This document shows positions 59,284 through 64,000 of a DNA stretch of 64,000 bases, piece after piece. The stretch covers positions 62,001-126,000 of the forward strand of contig JAGYJZ010000006.1 in assembly GCA_018401875.1 (NCBI GenBank), read 5' to 3'. The stretch comes from Salibacteraceae bacterium (GTDB taxonomy: Bacteria > Bacteroidota > Bacteroidia > Flavobacteriales_G > Salibacteraceae). The translations under genes and the position numbers were made by a program. The notes beneath the pieces were generated by a model. The model was not told where the DNA came from. It worked only from the letters and a program-made list of their open reading frames with translations, and did not search any database. Numbering within the stretch: position 1 is the first letter of the stretch; each line of letters starts with the position of its first letter.

Positions 59284-59963
59284 TATTTTTTCGCGAGACC
59301 TTCAGCGCGAGCGATAAACTTTTCGATCTGCTGACCTTCGTTGCTGTTGGGGTATTCTGCTTTGATGCGGTTATACAGTTCGAGCGCATCGCTGAAATCG
59401 CCCACCTCTTCATAGGTGCGTGCCGCCTTCATCAAATAGATGGGAGTCGTTAAATCGTTGGTTGAATGATCAAAAGCACTTTCGTAATAGCTGATCGCCT
59501 TGTCTACTTCGCCCAATTCCATGTAGGCATCGCCTGTGGCACCAAGTGCTAAGGCACATACCATGATGTCGCTGCAGTCATAGTCTTCCAAGTATTGAAT
59601 GGCTTCTTCGTATTGGCCCAATCGCAAATAGGAAATACCAGCGTAGTAGCTGGCCAAGTTGGCCGTTTCTGTGATGCCGTAATTATCAATGATGTCTAAG
59701 AAGCCGTAAGCAACGTCATTGCCATACAGCGCTTGGTCGAGGCTGTCATTCGCAAATGCCTTCTGCGCTTGCCAAATTTGCTCTTGCGCCTCCACTTCTT
59801 GTGGTTGGAGGTAAAAGTTCTTGTAGGCAAAGTATGACGCCAGCATCAGCACGATGGCACCAACGATAATCGTTAAACTTTTCTGGTTTTCTACAACCCA
59901 ATGTTCGGTCTTCGAGTAAACTTCTTCTACGTCTACAATTATTTCTTCCTGATCTTTCGCCAT
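59283..59963 (-). CDS. TPR-repeat inner-membrane protein (YfgM-like)
   Basis: TM LTIIVGAIVLMLASYFAY followed by TPR-like repeats; ATG at 59963. Confidence 0.88.
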   Translation of the reverse strand: MAKDQEEIIVDVEEVYSKTEHWVVENQKSLTIIVGAIVLMLASYFAYKNFYLQPQEVEAQEQIWQAQKAFANDSLDQALYGNDVAYGFLDIIDNYGITETANLASYYAGISYLRLGQYEEAIQYLEDYDCSDIMVCALALGATGDAYMELGEVDKAISYYESAFDHSTNDLTTPIYLMKAARTYEEVGDFSDALELYNRIKAEYPNSNEGQQIEKFIARAEGLAKK

Positions 59964-60039
59964 TGTTACCCTTAAAAATGAGGCTGCAAATATATTTTTT
60001 TTAAGACAGTTCGCACACTGTCTTCTTCTGGTCAAATTC

Positions 60040-60047
60040 TACCTTTG
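60040..60047 (+). promoter_or_regulatory. TAnnTTTG -7 box candidate very close to the recF start
   Basis: TACCTTTG ends 7 nt before the ATG at 60055. Confidence 0.35.
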
Positions 60048-60054
60048 AACGCTT

Positions 60055-61158
60055 ATGCATTTATCAGAACTCAGCATCGTCAATTTTAAGAACATTCAAG
60101 ACGCACATTTTGAGTTGTCAGAGAAGGTTAACTGCTTCCTAGGAAACAATGGTGCGGGCAAAACCACGGTGTTGGATGCCATTTATTACCTCTCGTTTTG
60201 CAAAAGTTTTTTTAATCCGATCGATTCGCAAAACATCCGTCATGACGAAGGATATTTTGTGCTTGACGGAAAGTTTTTTTTAGAAGGTGAGTCGGAAAGG
60301 GTGTTTTGTGGCTTGAAACGCAACGAGAAAAAGAAGTTCAAGCGCAACCAAAAAGAATACGATCGCTTGGCCGACCACATTGGGGTGATTCCATTGGTGA
60401 TGATCGCACCATCTGATACGGCATTGATCAGAGAAGGAAGCGACATGAGGCGTAAGTTTATGGATGGGATTATTTCGCAGTACAACAAGTCGTATTTAGA
60501 TACACTTCTTCATTACAATCGCCTACTGGCTCAGCGCAACGCCATGCTCAAACACCAATGGGCAGAAGGAAAATACGATACTACAAGCCTCGAAGTATTT
60601 GACGAGCAATTGCACGCCCATGGCACCGAACTTCACCTTGAGCGCAAACGATTCTTAGAAGGTTACTTGCCCATTTTTTCGAATTTCTACCGACTCATTT
60701 CCGGTGGTGCAGAAGAAGTAACCATCGTCTATCAAAGTCAATTGGATGAAGCTCCGCTGCTCAATTTACTCACAGAGCATCGAAAGCGAGACTACCGCGC
60801 GCAATACACCACCCAAGGAATTCACAAGGATGATTTGGAATTCAACATCGGTGACTATCCGCTAAAGAAATTTGGCAGTCAAGGGCAGAAGAAAAGCTTC
60901 GTGACGAGTTTACGCTTGGCGCAATTTGATTATTTGAAGGAATTGAAACAGCGCAAGCCCATTTTGTTGCTTGACGACATTTTCGATAAACTGGACGACC
61001 ACCGTGTGGCGGCATTGATGAAGTTGGTGAGCGAAGAGCACTTCGGTCAAATTTTTATTACCGATGCCAACCTGCACCGCGTTCCTGATTTGTTTAAAGA
61101 TCAGAATGTGCCGTTGAAAAAATTTGTGGTCGACAAAGGGGCAATTGACCAACTTTGA
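60055..61158 (+). CDS. recF: DNA replication and repair protein RecF
   Basis: MHLSELSIVNFKNIQDAHFELSEKVNCFLGNNGAGKTTVLDAIYYLSFCKSF, FGSQGQKKSFVTSLRLAQ, ILLLDDIFDKLDDHRV. Confidence 0.97.
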   Translation: MHLSELSIVNFKNIQDAHFELSEKVNCFLGNNGAGKTTVLDAIYYLSFCKSFFNPIDSQNIRHDEGYFVLDGKFFLEGESERVFCGLKRNEKKKFKRNQKEYDRLADHIGVIPLVMIAPSDTALIREGSDMRRKFMDGIISQYNKSYLDTLLHYNRLLAQRNAMLKHQWAEGKYDTTSLEVFDEQLHAHGTELHLERKRFLEGYLPIFSNFYRLISGGAEEVTIVYQSQLDEAPLLNLLTEHRKRDYRAQYTTQGIHKDDLEFNIGDYPLKKFGSQGQKKSFVTSLRLAQFDYLKELKQRKPILLLDDIFDKLDDHRVAALMKLVSEEHFGQIFITDANLHRVPDLFKDQNVPLKKFVVDKGAIDQL

Positions 61159-61161
61159 TGC

Positions 61162-61473
61162 ATGGGGCTCTACGATCAACATAAAAGAAAGAACAACCAA
61201 GAAAGCCTGGGGCAGGTGATTGAGCGCATGCTGCGGGTGTATCGACTCAAAAGCGGACTCACAGAAATCACCCTGAAAAGCGACTGGGAAAAAATTGTTG
61301 GTCCCGCCATAGCCGGCCGCACAGACGACATCATCTTGAGGGGCGGAAAACTTATCTTAAAGCTCAGTTCAGCCGCCCTGCGGCAAGAATTGCACTACCA
61401 GCGCGAAGACATCGTGCGAAACGTAAATGCGCATTTAGGCGAAGAGGTGGTGAAGGAAGTGCTGCTGCAGTAG
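61162..61473 (+). CDS. DUF721 domain-containing protein
   Basis: SDWEKIVGPAIAGRTDDIILRGGKLILKLSSAALRQELHYQREDIVRNVN; immediately downstream of recF. Confidence 0.9.
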   Translation: MGLYDQHKRKNNQESLGQVIERMLRVYRLKSGLTEITLKSDWEKIVGPAIAGRTDDIILRGGKLILKLSSAALRQELHYQREDIVRNVNAHLGEEVVKEVLLQ

Positions 61474-61575
61474 CGGTTCGAGTTTCAAGGCTTAGGAGAT
61501 TTATAATTTATAATTCATGATTTATAATTGGACTTCGAGCATACCACAATGTTGAATCAAATCGCGAACTCCAAA

Positions 61576-61602
61576 ACCACGAACCACGAACCACGAACCA
61601 AC
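61576..61602. repeat. Short tandem repeat, about 8-bp unit (CCACGAA[C])
   Basis: ccacgaaccacgaaccacgaaccaacc. Confidence 0.7.
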
Positions 61603-61730
61603 CAACCCAAGCAAACATAAGCCAAAGCATTTTTAGAGCCAAGCCTTTTTTTGATGGTGGCAATAACTGGCGCAACTATAAAACTTTTAAGATGGCGCAT
61701 GTCAAAATGGGGTGTGCCACTGCGCGCGAG
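61597..61730. repeat. Structured interspersed repeat, copy 1
   Basis: Shares aaccaaccca..aacataagccaaagcatttttag.gccaag.ctttttt..gggcaataactggcgcaactataaa...tggcgca...aaatgggg..gccact with copy 2. Confidence 0.85.
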
Positions 61731-61897
61731 GAAAAAAATCGAACAAAATTTCAACGCGTGATGCGCCACTCGCCTAAAGGTTCGCGGCTAAAAAACGTGC
61801 GATATTCGAAGGCCGCTTCGGTCAAAAGTAAAACTAATCGTTGAGAAAATACTATCCAACGGAGCCGTGACACTTAAGCATGTTTCTTCAGTCGCTG

Positions 61898-62209
61898 TTA
61901 GCCAAAGTGCTTTTTTATTTCTTTTTCTATCGAGTCAGGGTCTTGCCGATTATCGATTAATGTAACAATGAAAATTGAGTCTTCTGCTATTTTGTAAAGA
62001 ATGGATGTCTGTTTGGTAATAATAAGTTTTCTCAATTCAGGGCGCACTTCACTTTTTGGAAATCCTTCTGGGTTGGATTCTAAAGCTTTAAGTCGTTCAG
62101 TAAACTTTTGAATGAACTTTTCTTTTGTCTTTAGCGACCATTTTTCTTCTAAGAAGTCCAAAAGCAAATTAGTCTTATAGGCAGCAAGGGTAGAAAGACG
62201 AATATTCAT
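61898..62209 (-). CDS. RelE/ParE-family toxin
   Basis: FLEEKWSLKTKEKFIQKFTERLKALESNPEGFPKSEVRPELRKLIITKQTSILYKIAEDSIFIVTLIDNRQDP. Confidence 0.9.
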   Translation of the reverse strand: MNIRLSTLAAYKTNLLLDFLEEKWSLKTKEKFIQKFTERLKALESNPEGFPKSEVRPELRKLIITKQTSILYKIAEDSIFIVTLIDNRQDPDSIEKEIKKHFG

Positions 62210-62442
62210 GAAACTTTTTTAAGAAAGTCTTCAAGAGCAATAGTTTCCCCGCGTTCGATTTGTGCTAGTCCAATTTCTACTTCTCTGCGCTGAGCTTCAG
62301 AAAGTTCAAGCCAAAAATCTTTACCCTGAACTTTTAAAGTCGAGTAGAGTTTATTAAGAAGTTCTTCGCTCTCTGTATGAAGAATTTGCTTTACAAGTTC
62401 GAGTTTTAAAGCTTGAATATCCATTTTAAGTCGTTTGTCCAA
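62206..62442 (-). CDS. Addiction-module antitoxin component
   Basis: 78-aa protein just upstream of, and overlapping by 4 nt, the RelE/ParE toxin; SEAQRREVEIGLAQIERGETIALEDFLKKVS. Confidence 0.85.
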   Translation of the reverse strand: MDKRLKMDIQALKLELVKQILHTESEELLNKLYSTLKVQGKDFWLELSEAQRREVEIGLAQIERGETIALEDFLKKVS

Positions 62443-62636
62443 ATTTAGTGAATTTCATTTCAGTTAAGCTTAATGTTGTTCCTCTTTTTGCATTTTGCCA
62501 AACATTTCGCTACATTCAACTTAGCACTTATTAATTCAGTTTTCATTGCGTTAATTGTTTGCTCAGCAATAGGTTGATTCGTTTTTTAGTGGTTTGTTTT
62601 TGCATGAAATGTTTATCAATCATCCCCCTCACCATC

Positions 62637-62760
62637 CAACCAACCCAAACATAAGCCAAAGCATTTTTAGCGCCAAGGCTTTTTCTTGAAGGGGGCAATA
62701 ACTGGCGCAACTATAAATTTCTGAAAGTGGCGCAGTGCCGAAATGGGGCGCGCCACTTTG
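62637..62760. repeat. Structured interspersed repeat, copy 2
   Basis: Direct-orientation copy of 61597-61730; contains a perfect 10-bp stem AAAGTGGCGC (62724-62733)/GCGCCACTTT (62750-62759). Confidence 0.85.
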
Positions 62761-62807
62761 TGTGAACATGGAAGACGCATTAGAAGCCGGCACGCTCCGC
62801 ACAGCAA

Positions 62808-62825
62808 TCCCGGTAGCTATCGGGA
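62808..62825. repeat. Palindromic element tCCCGGTAGCTATCGGGa
   Basis: CCCGGTAG/CTATCGGG self-complementary with one G-T wobble. Confidence 0.6.
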
Positions 62826-62921
62826 GGCCATAATTGAAGTTGGTTTTGGGTGAAAAGATGGGTTGCTCAACTTGTCCGCCTCAGGCGTGAAAAATTACCG
62901 CTGTTGGGTTGCGTTATTTTT

Positions 62922-63380
62922 TCACATTCTTACTTCTACTAATCCTTGTTCAATAACTTCAATAGAATTCGTATCTCCCAAACGTATGATGATTTTAGTT
63001 GTGTCTCCGTTCAAGATTAAGTCTGTAGTAGTTTCATTTCTATCTAATCCCTTCATGAAAATAGCTCCTGTTGCGACATTTGGAGTGTTGTTGCAAATGC
63101 TTGGTGAATTGATGTTTGTGAAGGTTATCCAGGCTCTTGATCCAGCGACTAATGCGTCAGCCTCTATTTTGAAGTTTGAACAATCTAAGATTTCTTCACT
63201 TTCAACGATTAATGCCCATTCTTTTCTTGCTCCGATTGCGGGAGTTTGATAGTCTAGGCCTGTGACAATTACACTATTCAACTCTGGGTTCATGTTTGGG
63301 CCATCGTTGTCATTATTACAACTTGAAATGTTTATGCTACATCCTATGCCAAGGATTGTCAGTAAAATATGTGATTTCAT
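62922..63380 (-). CDS. Hypothetical lipoprotein
   Basis: MKSHILLTILGIGCSINISSCNNDNDG (two lipobox-like Cys); beta-rich remainder. Confidence 0.65.
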   Translation of the reverse strand: MKSHILLTILGIGCSINISSCNNDNDGPNMNPELNSVIVTGLDYQTPAIGARKEWALIVESEEILDCSNFKIEADALVAGSRAWITFTNINSPSICNNTPNVATGAIFMKGLDRNETTTDLILNGDTTKIIIRLGDTNSIEVIEQGLVEVRM

Positions 63381-63421
63381 AGTCTTTTTTAATGTGCTAC
63401 TACGGTCAGCTATATGCCATA

Positions 63422-63721
63422 TTAGGCAGCGGTTTTTTCCAAACTTTTAATTTGATCGAACTCATTTTGCTTATTCAATCTTTCTTCTTCGAGATCAAAG
63501 TCATCTTGCAAACCCAACCAAAATTTGGCTGAGTTTCCGAAGTACTTACTCAAACGGATAGCAGTGTCAGCGGTAATCCTTCTTTTTTTCTTTAGGATTT
63601 CGCTGATCCTGGTTTGGGGAATACCAATGTCTTTGGAGAGTTTATAAGCAGAGATCTCCAAAGGAATAAGAAACTCTTCTTTGAGAATTTCACCAGGGTG
63701 TATGTTATCTAATCGTGCCAT
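63422..63721 (-). CDS. higA: HigA-family antitoxin (XRE-like HTH)
   Basis: IHPGEILKEEFLIPLEISAYKLSKDIGIPQTRISEILKKKRRITADTAIRLSKYFGNSAKFWLGLQDDFDLE. Confidence 0.95.
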   Translation of the reverse strand: MARLDNIHPGEILKEEFLIPLEISAYKLSKDIGIPQTRISEILKKKRRITADTAIRLSKYFGNSAKFWLGLQDDFDLEEERLNKQNEFDQIKSLEKTAA

Positions 63722-63723
63722 AA

Positions 63724-64000
63724 TTAGTGATAGTCTAAGATTTCAACTTCGAGCGCGTTACCATTGTTCCATTGAAAAATGATTCTCCATTGACGATTGA
63801 TTCTGATAGAGTAGAAGTCGTTCAATTTTCCCGACAATTTTTCAAGCCGGTTAGAAGGAGGAATTCTCAGGTCATCAATATCGATGGAGTTGTTAATCAT
63901 CCTGAGTTTTCGTCTGCCAATCTCTTGGACCTCGAGCGGGAGTTTTTTTACTCTATCACCATTCCAAACTTTTTCCGTTTCCTTCGATCCAAAAGATTTG
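63724..64000 (-). CDS. higB: HigB/RelE-type toxin, N-terminus beyond right edge
   Basis: Minus-strand frame KSFGSKETEKVWNGDRVKKLPLEVQEIGRRKLRMINNSIDIDDLRIPPSNRLEKLSGKLNDFYSIRINRQWRIIFQWNNGNALEVEILDYH*; toxin-first order before higA. Confidence 0.9.
   Translation of the reverse strand, partial: KSFGSKETEKVWNGDRVKKLPLEVQEIGRRKLRMINNSIDIDDLRIPPSNRLEKLSGKLNDFYSIRINRQWRIIFQWNNGNALEVEILDYH

Noticed and set aside
61498-61531. ttataatttataattcatgatttataatt AT-rich repeat
   Set aside because: Short simple AT-rich sequence with no evidence of function beyond a general intergenic repeat.
61597-62760. Integron attC interpretation of the TA-flanking repeats
   Set aside because: No convincing RYYYAAC/GTTRRRY core sites and no integrase in the window; kept only as a structured repeat.
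1-64000. CRISPR arrays, tRNA/rRNA genes, prophage or IS elements
   Set aside because: No regularly spaced repeats, no cloverleaf or TpsiC-like blocks noticed, and no transposase, integrase or phage structural proteins among the translated ORFs.

Overview
Dense chromosomal segment that looks like Bacteroidota (Flavobacteriales/Cryomorphaceae-like). This is inferred from T9SS-type C-terminal sorting domains, Bacteroidetes-style TAnnTTTG promoter boxes, and a Bat aerotolerance operon. Most of the window is housekeeping or generic accessory genes: a TerB-like/ABC ATPase (cut by the left edge), FAS1 and PKD surface proteins, two MBL-fold hydrolases, a radical SAM/B12 enzyme, VIT and Nramp metal transporters, carbonic anhydrase with SulP, a small glycan cluster, gcvT, ispE, a DPP-IV-like peptidase, miaE, DUF349, ilvE, moxR-DUF58-batA-E, ribH, recF-DUF721, and two toxin-antitoxin pairs at the right end. 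I see no clear defence island, CRISPR array, tRNA, rRNA or IS element. The least explained signals are: (1) a ~130 bp structured direct repeat flanking a RelE/ParE-type TA module; (2) a degenerate hybrid histidine-kinase-like protein that lacks the phospho-acceptor His and has a frame break exactly in its REC Lys-Pro motif; (3) an interrupted csaA with a UUU-UGA geometry; (4) an alpha/beta-hydrolase pseudogene with two lesions; (5) a CpcT/CpeT-like protein in an apparent non-cyanobacterium; (6) a J-domain/KTSC fusion; (7) a radical SAM gene whose natural N-terminus needs a CTG or other non-ATG start. I found no convincing wholly new system. All family names come from reading the translated sequences, with no database search.
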